From assembly GCA_902464485.1 (NCBI GenBank), contig CABQJJ010000040.1, positions 1 to 14,521 of the forward strand: a stretch of DNA of 14,521 nt, given 5' to 3'. Origin of the DNA: an uncultured Collinsella sp. (GTDB taxonomy: Bacteria > Actinomycetota > Coriobacteriia > Coriobacteriales > Coriobacteriaceae). The notes under the pieces were generated by a model. It was not told where the DNA came from and ran no database searches. It saw only the letters and a list, made by a program, of their open reading frames with translations. This document shows, piece after piece, positions 1-7,401 of the stretch (positions are counted from its first letter, which is position 1; every line of letters starts with the position of its first letter). The position numbers were made by a program, and so were the translations under genes.

Positions 1-673
1 CAATAGGTGCATCGACGCCCGGGGTCAAGCCCTGCAACAAAACATCAGCAGCAGACAGCAAAATTTCCGGACGCATGGAGCCCTCGTTATCGGCGTGGGT
101 GTCGAGCATGAGCACCAGGTGGTCCGGGCGCTCCCCCGCCGTGAGCTCATAGTCCACCAGTGTGTGGTCAAGGTCAAGACGCTTGCTCTTCTTACCGCGC
201 GCGTAGTCGATGCCATGGCCTGCACGCAATGTGTCGATCGCGGCGCGCACCTCATCGGCGCTCACGGGTGCCTCGGGGTCCAGGTGCAGGTCGATACGAT
301 ACGACAGGCGCGTGAGCTGGGCCGTGAGCGCCGGCGTGCGCACGTCGATGTAGGCGGCCTCGATGGGCGCCAAATCGGCCGGGGACGCCGCGGCCAGGCG
401 CTCAAAGGCCTCGTCGAGCGCAACGAACTCAGTCATAAACAGGTCATACCACTCGCAGGTCGACGACGTGCCAACGGGTAGCGCCGAGGAGAAACCCACG
501 CGCATGTGCGGAGAGAAGCCCTGCGTGACGGCATAGGGCAGGCCCGCACGGCGCACGATGCGTTCAATGGTATGAATCAGTTCCAGGTGACCCAGGTACT
601 TGAGGCGATCGCGTTTGCCATAGCGAACGCGAAGCCTAAAGAGCGTGGGGTTGTCGGTCAAGCGCTCACTCAT
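1..673 (-). CDS. TIGR03936/DUF2344 family radical SAM-associated protein (partial, C-terminus off the left edge)
   Basis: I translated the minus strand by hand from the ATG at 673-671; the frame is open to the edge (about 224 codons seen). The N-terminus reads RLRVRYGKRDRLKYLGHLEL, then IERIVRRAGLPYAVTQGFSP and RVGFSSALPVGTSSTCEWYD, the conserved opening of the DUF2344 family. Members normally sit beside, or are fused to, a TIGR03960 radical SAM protein, as here. The start ATG overlaps the TGA stop of that upstream gene in an ATGA quartet (670-673), so the two are probably translated together and may act as partners. The biochemical role is unknown to me; the family often lies next to ribonuclease G and rplU-rpmA, which could be just beyond the edge. 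Family assignment is confident, function is not. Confidence 0.85.
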   Translation of the reverse strand, partial: MSERLTDNPTLFRLRVRYGKRDRLKYLGHLELIHTIERIVRRAGLPYAVTQGFSPHMRVGFSSALPVGTSSTCEWYDLFMTEFVALDEAFERLAAASPADLAPIEAAYIDVRTPALTAQLTRLSYRIDLHLDPEAPVSADEVRAAIDTLRAGHGIDYARGKKSKRLDLDHTLVDYELTAGERPDHLVLMLDTHADNEGSMRPEILLSAADVLLQGLTPGVDAPI

Positions 674-2547
674 GCGCGATCACCCACCAATACGTTCTTG
701 GCATGGAGCGTGGGGCAGATTCCGCAGCCGGTGCACGACGTGCGGGTGCAATCGGGCGTCGTAACGCCCTCCAGCGAGCGGCGGTATTCGCGCTCGAGGA
801 AGCCGCGCGAGCAGCCGGGGCTCACGTGCTCCCAGGGCAGACGCCAGTCCAGCCCATAGGGCAGGTGCACGAGCTCGTTGAGGTCGATGCCGTTTTTGGC
901 CGCAGCTGACTTCCAGTTGTCAAGCGAGAAATGCTCCACCCAGGCGTCAAAACGCGAGCCCGCACGCCAGGCATCGATGATGACAGGCGTCATGTCGCGG
1001 CCGGCGCGAGACAGCGCGGCCTCGACGAGCGAGGTCTCGGCATCGTGGTAATGCACGCGTACGGCACGGTTGCGAACGCTCGTGATGAGCAGCTTTTGGC
1101 GACGCTTGACGTCGTCGTAGTCGAGCTGCGGGCACCACTGGAACGGCGTTGCCGCCTTGGGAATAAACACCGAAACCGAGATGGACACCGAGATGGAGCC
1201 GCGGCGCGCCTTGGGCACCACGGAACGGCCAAGTTCCAGCACGTGATCGGCCAGGTTGGCAATGGCCACGATATCCTCGTCGCGCTCACCGGGAAGACCC
1301 ATCATGAAATAGAGTTTCATGCGGTTCCAACCGGCCTCGAAAGCCGCCTTGGCCGCGCGGTCCAGGTCCTCCTCGGTCACATTCTTGTTGATGATGTCGC
1401 GCATGCGCTGACTGCCGGCCTCGGGGGCAAACGTCAGACCGCCCTTCTTTTCGCCGGCGACCGACTCGGCCATATCCACGCCAAACGAATCCAGGCGCTG
1501 CGAAGGAATGGACACGCGAATACCCGTGTCCTCCAGACGCCGGTTAAGGCGACCGAGCACATCGCGGATGCAGGAGTGATCGGTGGTCGAAAGCGAGGTA
1601 AGCGACACCTCGTCATAGCCGGTCTTTTCCAGGCCCTTGATCACCGAGGACACAATCTGGTCTGCCGAGCGCTCGCGCACCGGACGATACGTCATGCCGG
1701 CCTGGCAAAAACGGCAGCCGCGAGCGCAGCCGCGCAGGATCTCGATAGACAGGCGATCGTGAACGAGCTGCGCGTAGGGCACGCACGACTGCGACAATGG
1801 ATTGGTAGCGCCAAAGTCCTCGACGACGCGCTTGTAGACCACCGGCGGCACGTCCTTACCCTCGCGCGGCACGGTATAGCCGTGAGGCGAGCAGGGCTCG
1901 TCGTGGCGTACCTCATACAGCGACGGCACATAGGTACCGGCGACGGTCGCAAGCCGCTCAACGACCTGGGCGCGTGGGACGCCCTCGTCACGCAGACGGC
2001 GATGCAGCTGACAGATCTCGAGCAGCGACTCCTCACCCTCGCCAATCAGGATGGCATCGAAGAAGGCTGCATACGGCTCGGGGTTATAAACCGAAGGTCC
2101 TCCGGCGACGATGATGGGATCGTCCTCGGTGCGGTCGGCCGCCAGCAGCGGAATGCCAGCTAGGTCGAGCGCCTCGAGAAAATTGGTGACGGCCATCTCG
2201 TGTGGCACGTGCATACCGACGATATCAAACGAGGCCACGGGTGCTGCGCCCTCGAGCGATAGCAGCGGGATACCAGCCTCGCGCATGGCGTCGCCCATAT
2301 CGGGCCACGGCACATAGCCGCGCTCACAGGAGATGCCCTCGGCCTGGTTAAGGATGTTGTACAGGATGGCAATACCCTGGTTGGGCAGGCCGACCTCGTA
2401 CACGTCCGGATAAATCATGCAGCAACGATAGTCGGCATCGGCCTTGGAGAGCGTGCCCCATTCATGGTCGATATAGCGACTCGGCTTCTCGACCTTTGCG
2501 AGCAACGGCTCAATCAAATGAAAACAGTCTTGGTATACAGCACGCAA
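670..2547 (-). CDS. TIGR03960 family B12-binding-like/radical SAM protein
   Basis: The 625-residue protein has the TIGR03960 layout. Residues 45-175 resemble a cobalamin-binding Rossmann fold (YPDVYEVGLPNQGIAILYNI, DPIIVAGGPSVYNPEP, LIGEGEE). A radical SAM core follows with the 4Fe-4S motif C274-ARG-C278-RF-C281, and a GGLTFAPEAGSQRMRDIINK stretch. The C-terminus has a second cysteine cluster (C600, C605, C608, C611) that may bind another metal centre. The substrate is unknown; distant relatives include methylthiotransferase-like and B12-dependent radical SAM enzymes. The start is a TTG at 2547-2545, six bases after GGGG that overlaps the TAG stop of the preceding DUF697 gene; a TTG about eleven codons further in is the alternative. 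The stop overlaps the DUF2344 partner by four bases. Length and motifs suggest an intact gene. Confidence 0.9.
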   Translation of the reverse strand: MRAVYQDCFHLIEPLLAKVEKPSRYIDHEWGTLSKADADYRCCMIYPDVYEVGLPNQGIAILYNILNQAEGISCERGYVPWPDMGDAMREAGIPLLSLEGAAPVASFDIVGMHVPHEMAVTNFLEALDLAGIPLLAADRTEDDPIIVAGGPSVYNPEPYAAFFDAILIGEGEESLLEICQLHRRLRDEGVPRAQVVERLATVAGTYVPSLYEVRHDEPCSPHGYTVPREGKDVPPVVYKRVVEDFGATNPLSQSCVPYAQLVHDRLSIEILRGCARGCRFCQAGMTYRPVRERSADQIVSSVIKGLEKTGYDEVSLTSLSTTDHSCIRDVLGRLNRRLEDTGIRVSIPSQRLDSFGVDMAESVAGEKKGGLTFAPEAGSQRMRDIINKNVTEEDLDRAAKAAFEAGWNRMKLYFMMGLPGERDEDIVAIANLADHVLELGRSVVPKARRGSISVSISVSVFIPKAATPFQWCPQLDYDDVKRRQKLLITSVRNRAVRVHYHDAETSLVEAALSRAGRDMTPVIIDAWRAGSRFDAWVEHFSLDNWKSAAAKNGIDLNELVHLPYGLDWRLPWEHVSPGCSRGFLEREYRRSLEGVTTPDCTRTSCTGCGICPTLHAKNVLVGDRA

Positions 2548-2556
2548 AAGAAACCC

Positions 2557-3486
2557 CTAAGCAGCGAGATCGGATGCATCCTCGAAAGGATTCATAGGAC
2601 GGGTGGCACCGGCGACCGTGGTCACCAGGTCGCGGACGCGCGAGAACGTAGCGGTAACAACCTCATTGGCACGGCCGTAGTCCACATCGCGCTCGTAGAG
2701 CGACACGAGCGCGCGGCCCATGCCATAGGTGCCCGCGGCGGCGGTAAGCGCCTTGACGGCAAACCCGATGTGCGGCGTCTGCTTCACCAATGCGCGGGTG
2801 ACGGCGCGAATCACCAGACCGCCGGCGAGCACGCCTGCGACCTCGTAGCCACGCTCGGGCTTAATGCCGCGCCCAAAGATGGTAGCAAGCTCAAAAAGCA
2901 TGCCCACCTGAGCGAGCGCCATAACGGGATAATCGGCTCCCGGCAAAAACACCAGCGCGCCGGTCGCCATATTGGTGAGGGCACAAGAAGTGATAATACG
3001 GTTGGCAGCGGCAATGCGCATAAAGGCAAAGTTCGCCGCGAAAGCCGTCTCCTTGTCCGTGCGATCGAGAATCCAGCGGGCAAGCGTCTCGAGCAGATAC
3101 GTCTTATCGGTAGCAGCCACCGCGCCGAGCATGGGCGTGGACTCTTGGATAAAAGGCACCTCGACGGCGGACTCAGCCAGCACGCACACGGGGGCGCCGG
3201 CAATCACAAGCTCCTGTACGGCGCTCTCGAGGCGGTCAGACCCGCACGAAAGCACCAGCACCACATCGGTATCGGTCTTGGGGATGATACGCTCATCACC
3301 CAGGCGCTCAACGCGCACAATACCCGACGTCGTCTGTGGCACGAAGGCATCGCGTACCGTCTCGACCAAAAAACGCGACGCAGACGAATCGAGGTAGACG
3401 GACACGCGAACCGGCGTGTCGGAATCCTTCTTGGTAGTCGCGCCCATCTTAAAGACGCGGGTCAGCTTGTCCACGGGAATCTTCAT
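2557..3486 (-). CDS. DUF697 (YcjF-like) membrane-associated protein of unknown function
   Basis: The protein has 309 residues. Residues 25-125 alternate beta-like and helical stretches (VRVSVYLDSSASRFLVETVR, TDVVLVLSCGSDRLESAVQE), resembling a Rossmann or GTPase-like fold, but I see no Walker A motif (GxxxxGKS/T), so it is probably not a working GTPase. From about residue 150 it matches the DUF697 pattern: a helical region around AAANRIITSCALTNMATGAL, FLPGADYPVMALAQVGMLFE, then VAGVLAGGLVIRAVTRALVK and TAAAGTYGMGRALVSLYERD. DUF697 is often fused to GTPases and is thought to be membrane-inserted. The ATG at 3486 follows a strong GGAGGGG, 18 bases after the rodA stop, so it is co-transcribed with the Rod genes. 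That context suggests, but does not prove, a role in cell shape or division. The family call is good; the function is unknown. Confidence 0.75.
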   Translation of the reverse strand: MKIPVDKLTRVFKMGATTKKDSDTPVRVSVYLDSSASRFLVETVRDAFVPQTTSGIVRVERLGDERIIPKTDTDVVLVLSCGSDRLESAVQELVIAGAPVCVLAESAVEVPFIQESTPMLGAVAATDKTYLLETLARWILDRTDKETAFAANFAFMRIAAANRIITSCALTNMATGALVFLPGADYPVMALAQVGMLFELATIFGRGIKPERGYEVAGVLAGGLVIRAVTRALVKQTPHIGFAVKALTAAAGTYGMGRALVSLYERDVDYGRANEVVTATFSRVRDLVTTVAGATRPMNPFEDASDLAA

Positions 3487-3504
3487 AGCAAACCCCTCCA
3501 GCGG

Positions 3505-4731
3505 TTACGCGGCGCCCGAACGATGCCGCCATATGGATTGTACGATACCCACCGTCAGCAACTGGATCATCATCGAGGACGAGCCAAAGCTAATAAACGG
3601 CAGCGGAATACCGGTAATCGGCATCATGCCGATGCACATGCCGATGTTCTCGAAGGTCTGGAATGCCCACATGCCGACGATGCCCACGCACGAGAGCCGC
3701 AAGAAGAGCGACTCGCACTTAAAGGCGACGCGAATCGTGGAGAAGATCAACAGCACGTACAGGCAAATCAACAAGAAAGAGCCGCAGAAACCAAAGGTCT
3801 CGGACAAAAAGGCAAACACGAAGTCGGTGTGGAACTCGGGCAAAAAGCCGCCGGCCGACTGCGTGGCATGCCCCAAGCCCTTACCAAAAAATCCGCCCGA
3901 GCCAACAGCGATCAGTGATTGCTGCAGGTTGTAGGCATCGTCAGAATCGGCGTTCTCGGGATCGATGAAGACCGTCAGGCGATTCATCTGGTACTGCTTG
4001 ATCAGAACATCGTGGCCCAAAAGAGAATCGAAGACCGAATCGAGCGCCAGGACGAGCGCCACCAAACCCACGAGCAGAGCCAAAGTCGACAGCACCCATT
4101 CGCGGCGCGCACCGCTCATGCAGATGACGATAGCGCCCGACACCAGCACGACCAGGCCCGAACCCAGATCGCCCATAGCAACGACAGCCAAAAACGGAAC
4201 GGACAGCATGCCGCAGAGCTTGATGTAGTCACGAACGGTATCAATGCGCCCGTTGTACTGCGAGCCGAGCGTGGCGATAAAGAAAATCGTGATGAGCTTG
4301 GCAAGCTCTACCGGTTGGAACGTCAGGCCAATACCGGGAATCTTAATCCAGCCCGTCATGCCCAGGCCGCCCGTATATGACAGACCTGGAATCTTGGGCG
4401 AGAAAATCACGATGAGGTCGATGACGAGCAGCGCCGTCGAGAAGTTGGAGATGCCACGCAGATCGGTGCGCCACACGAGCACCGCAAGCACCGTACCGAT
4501 ACCGATACCCAACAGGTGGCGCGAGAACGAGGCATCGGCCTTAAACTGCGAGGCCGACCAAATGATGATGGCACCATAGGCAACGAGCGCCACGGTGGCA
4601 AGCAACACGCCGATATGTACCTTCTGACGGAACGTACCGCGCGAAGCCGAAAGCTGCCTATTGACGCGATCCAGGCTGCTCCGGGAGCCGCTCTTTTTTT
4701 GACGGAACAGGTCCGCCGGCGAAAAATCCAT
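3505..4731 (-). CDS. rodA: RodA, SEDS peptidoglycan glycosyltransferase of the elongasome
   Basis: RodA polymerises lipid II into glycan strands in the membrane and works with the PBP2 transpeptidase. The 408-residue protein has about ten hydrophobic segments from residue 40 onward. SEDS motifs are plain: GWIKIPGIGLTFQPVELAKL (residues 127-145), MGDLGSGLVVLVSG (186-199), RLTVFIDPE (251-259), FLPEFHTDFVFAFLSETFGF (296-315) and GMMPITGIPLPFISFGSSSM (368-387). The Asp of HTDF (D303) matches the position usually taken as essential. About 38 mostly basic cytoplasmic residues precede the first helix, longer than in many RodA proteins. The ATG at 4731 follows a TAGGAGG in which the stop codon of mrdA forms part of the ribosome binding site, so the two partner enzymes look translationally coupled. 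PITGIPLPF and the elongasome context favour RodA over FtsW. Confidence 0.95.
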   Translation of the reverse strand: MDFSPADLFRQKKSGSRSSLDRVNRQLSASRGTFRQKVHIGVLLATVALVAYGAIIIWSASQFKADASFSRHLLGIGIGTVLAVLVWRTDLRGISNFSTALLVIDLIVIFSPKIPGLSYTGGLGMTGWIKIPGIGLTFQPVELAKLITIFFIATLGSQYNGRIDTVRDYIKLCGMLSVPFLAVVAMGDLGSGLVVLVSGAIVICMSGARREWVLSTLALLVGLVALVLALDSVFDSLLGHDVLIKQYQMNRLTVFIDPENADSDDAYNLQQSLIAVGSGGFFGKGLGHATQSAGGFLPEFHTDFVFAFLSETFGFCGSFLLICLYVLLIFSTIRVAFKCESLFLRLSCVGIVGMWAFQTFENIGMCIGMMPITGIPLPFISFGSSSMMIQLLTVGIVQSIWRHRSGAA

Positions 4732-4740
4732 CGCAACCTC

Positions 4741-6810
4741 CTATCGAACCGAGGAATCGCCCGATGCCGAGGATGTGTCGGGCTCGTCGTAAATTGCACC
4801 AAGCACGTCGCGAACAACATGCAAAGCGGTATCGGAACCGCCACCACCCTGCTCGAGCACCGTCGCTATTACGTATTTAGGATCATCTGCCGGAGCGTAA
4901 GCACAAAACCATGCATAGTCGTCCTCGCCATTCTTCTCGCCCGTGCCGGACTTGCCGTACACTTGCGGTGTCAAGCTGTTAAAGTGCGCCGCCGTCGAGG
5001 TCGATGCCGTATAAATCACGTCGTGCATGCCATTGCGGACAAGTGCAAGATCCGACTCACTGTGGAGCTTGGCCTCCAGGCGCTTCTTCTTGCCCTTGCC
5101 GTTGTACTTGTAGGCGTCGCCGTCGCCATCGCGCGACACTGCCGACAAAAACACATGGGGCACGTACTGCTTGCCGCCGTTGGCAAGACCCATGTAGGCG
5201 CATGCCATCTGCAGCGGCGTCACCAAAATGTCACCCTGCCCGATGGCGATGTTGGTCATATCGCCAGCATTCCACTTGCGGTCCTCGGCCGAAGCGTCGG
5301 TAAAGAACGACTCTTTCCACTCGGCATCGGGAATACGGCCCGCGCCCTCACTCGGTAAATCAATGCCGCAGGTCTTGCCCAAGCCCCAGCGACGAAAGAC
5401 CTCTTGCAGACCTTCGGGGTGCTGGTCGTTGTAGAAAAACGCCTTGCCCATATCGTAGAACACGGGGTCGCAGGAGTTAGCGATACCGGACTGCAGCGTC
5501 ATGACACCATGTCCGGATTGAAGCCAGCAACGCTTGCCCCAAGCCTTTCCCAGACCCGTCCAATAGCCGGTGCAGTTGGTTGTCTGGGTCGACGTATAAG
5601 TTCCAAACTCAAGGCCAGCCAACGCCGAGAGGGGTTTAATGGTCGAAGCAGACATGTACTGGCCGCTAATGGCGCGGTTGAGCAGCGGATGCGAACCCTC
5701 GTCATCGTTGAGCTCGGTCCACACGTCGTTGGAGACACCGCCAATAAACACCGACGGATCAAACTTAGGCTCGCTCGCCATGCCCAAGATCTCGCCATTG
5801 TTGGGATCAAGGCACACCACGGCACCGTTTCCGGCGTTGCTGTAGCCCGTGGTCTTAGCAAGGTCGATAGCGTTCTTTAGTGCCGTTTCGCACGCCTGCT
5901 GAATCTTGAGATCGAGGGTGAGCTTAATGTCCGAACCGGCCTTCGCGGGAACGGCGCCGGCCTGCCCGACAACATTGCCCGAGGCATCAACCTTCACGGT
6001 CTGCTCGCCACGAATGCCCTGCAGCAGATTTTCGTAGTAAATCTCTACGCCAGCCTGGCCCACAATATCGCCCGATTGATACGAGATCTGGCCCGCGGCG
6101 CTATCGTCGCTACCCGAAGACTTCTTGTTCTGAGCCTTGAGCTGCTCGGACGTAATAGTGCCGGTATAGCCCAGGATATGACAGGCAGTCTCGCCGTACG
6201 GATACTGGCGCTCGGTGCGCTCGGCGATCTTCACGCCGGGAAACTCACCAGCATGCTCCTGAATGTAGGCGACCGTCGAGCGACGCACGTCAGTCGCGAT
6301 CGTATGCAGGCTCTGAGCGCCCTCAGAATTGTCCTGAATATTACGGAGCACCGCGATATAGGGCATGCCCAGTACGTTAGCAAGATGGCGTACCAGCACC
6401 TTATCGTCAGCCAAGTCGCGGTATGCGACGACGGCAAGCGACGGGCGGTTTTTCACCAACGCGACACCGTTGCGATCGAGAATGCGGCCACGCACGGCCG
6501 GCGTGGTAACGGTACGGGTCTGGTTGCTCTTGGCCTGCTTGTCGTAGTAGTCCGACGAGACCATCTGCATGCCCCACAGCTTAACGGCAAGCGCAGCAAA
6601 CAGAGCGCCCACACCGGTGGTGAGGATGGAGAAGCGGCCCTTAAAGGCCGTAGCCGCCGTATTGCCCTCGCCCTCGGTGGCGCGCGGGGCCGTTCCGTGC
6701 TGTGTGTCGTAGGTAAAGCGGGAGTCACCGCGGCGCATGATAACCAGCGCGACTGCAATGGCCACGACCAGCACGATACCGGCGATAACAACCGTCATCT
6801 GGGAAGACAT
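4741..6810 (-). CDS. mrdA: Penicillin-binding protein 2, class B transpeptidase of the elongasome
   Basis: This enzyme cross-links new peptidoglycan during lateral growth as RodA's partner. The 689-residue protein shows a dimerisation/pedestal domain from RGRILDRNGVALVKNRPSL (residues 108-125) and a transpeptidase domain with all three catalytic motifs: S389-TIK392 carrying the acylated serine, S446-C-D448, and K620-SGT623. A hydrophobic helix at 61-80 is the expected anchor, but a second one lies at 6-25, with a 35-residue charged linker between. Both are in frame behind a good GGGGAGG site seven bases before the ATG, so the extension looks genuine; M5 is an alternative start but keeps the helix. 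The predicted topology is N-terminus out, linker in, catalytic domain out. The ribosome binding site begins at the TAG stop of mreD, fourteen bases upstream. It is complete; PBP2 rather than PBP3 is favoured by motifs and context. Confidence 0.95.
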   Translation of the reverse strand: MSSQMTVVIAGIVLVVAIAVALVIMRRGDSRFTYDTQHGTAPRATEGEGNTAATAFKGRFSILTTGVGALFAALAVKLWGMQMVSSDYYDKQAKSNQTRTVTTPAVRGRILDRNGVALVKNRPSLAVVAYRDLADDKVLVRHLANVLGMPYIAVLRNIQDNSEGAQSLHTIATDVRRSTVAYIQEHAGEFPGVKIAERTERQYPYGETACHILGYTGTITSEQLKAQNKKSSGSDDSAAGQISYQSGDIVGQAGVEIYYENLLQGIRGEQTVKVDASGNVVGQAGAVPAKAGSDIKLTLDLKIQQACETALKNAIDLAKTTGYSNAGNGAVVCLDPNNGEILGMASEPKFDPSVFIGGVSNDVWTELNDDEGSHPLLNRAISGQYMSASTIKPLSALAGLEFGTYTSTQTTNCTGYWTGLGKAWGKRCWLQSGHGVMTLQSGIANSCDPVFYDMGKAFFYNDQHPEGLQEVFRRWGLGKTCGIDLPSEGAGRIPDAEWKESFFTDASAEDRKWNAGDMTNIAIGQGDILVTPLQMACAYMGLANGGKQYVPHVFLSAVSRDGDGDAYKYNGKGKKKRLEAKLHSESDLALVRNGMHDVIYTASTSTAAHFNSLTPQVYGKSGTGEKNGEDDYAWFCAYAPADDPKYVIATVLEQGGGGSDTALHVVRDVLGAIYDEPDTSSASGDSSVR

Positions 6811-6823
6811 CTACAGGCCTCCC

Positions 6824-7390
6824 CTATTTGAGCTTACGGGTCTTGGGCTTAAAGCGCATGCCCGTCTGATGTCCGCCGCGTGCGGAGAACCCGTAACCGG
6901 ACTGCGGCGCGAAGCCTGACATCAAAAATGGAACGGCGACCAAGCCCGTCAAGATCGAGGACGGCAGGGCGTGTCCAAAGACCGCGACCACAAAACTCGA
7001 CTCCAGACCCATAAACAGCAAGATAATGCTGTAAATCACGTTAATGACCAGTGCGAAGGTGCCCACCGTGATGCCACGAGCACTCGGGCTGCCGCCCGTC
7101 TGACCGGCAGCGCTGTGCACCAGGGCAAAGCTGCCCACTGTCAGCAGCAGCGACATCACGCCCACCGGCACGGCTGCCGACAGGTCGTAGAACAGGCCGC
7201 TGCAAAAACCGCAGATGACGGCACGCGCAGGATTGCCCGAGAACACACTCAAGCACACCAGGATAATCATAAAGTTGAAGCGACCGCCCGCAATGGTAAT
7301 CTGCGGCGCCAAACCCGCCTGCAGCAGGACGCAGATAATGGCGGCAATCGCAAACGTGCGAGAGCTCGCCCCCTGCTCGTGTAGATCCAT
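6824..7390 (-). CDS. mreD: MreD, membrane protein of the rod-shape complex
   Basis: MreD is a small multi-pass protein that joins MreC and MreB in the elongasome. The product is about 188 residues and almost wholly hydrophobic, with five or six likely membrane segments. The conserved central stretch AVICGFCSGLFYDLSAAVPV matches the family's GFxxGLLxDL motif. Two in-frame ATGs exist, at 7396 and 7390. The AGGGGG site, which includes the G of the mreC TAG stop, ends one base before the first ATG and seven bases before the second, so 7390 is the likelier start. Only 11 to 17 bases separate it from mreC. The family is poorly conserved, so the call rests on hydropathy, the motif and its place between mreC and mrdA. 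Confidence 0.88.
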   Translation of the reverse strand: MDLHEQGASSRTFAIAAIICVLLQAGLAPQITIAGGRFNFMIILVCLSVFSGNPARAVICGFCSGLFYDLSAAVPVGVMSLLLTVGSFALVHSAAGQTGGSPSARGITVGTFALVINVIYSIILLFMGLESSFVVAVFGHALPSSILTGLVAVPFLMSGFAPQSGYGFSARGGHQTGMRFKPKTRKLK

Positions 7391-7401
7391 GGACATGCCC
7401 C

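Noticed and set aside
931..3918. Long plus-strand open frames opposite the TIGR03960, DUF697 and rodA genes (931-2163 and 2464-3918)
   Set aside because: They are antisense to well-recognised genes, have no family motifs, run across gene boundaries and are Arg/His/Gly-rich, as expected from the complement of GC-rich codons.
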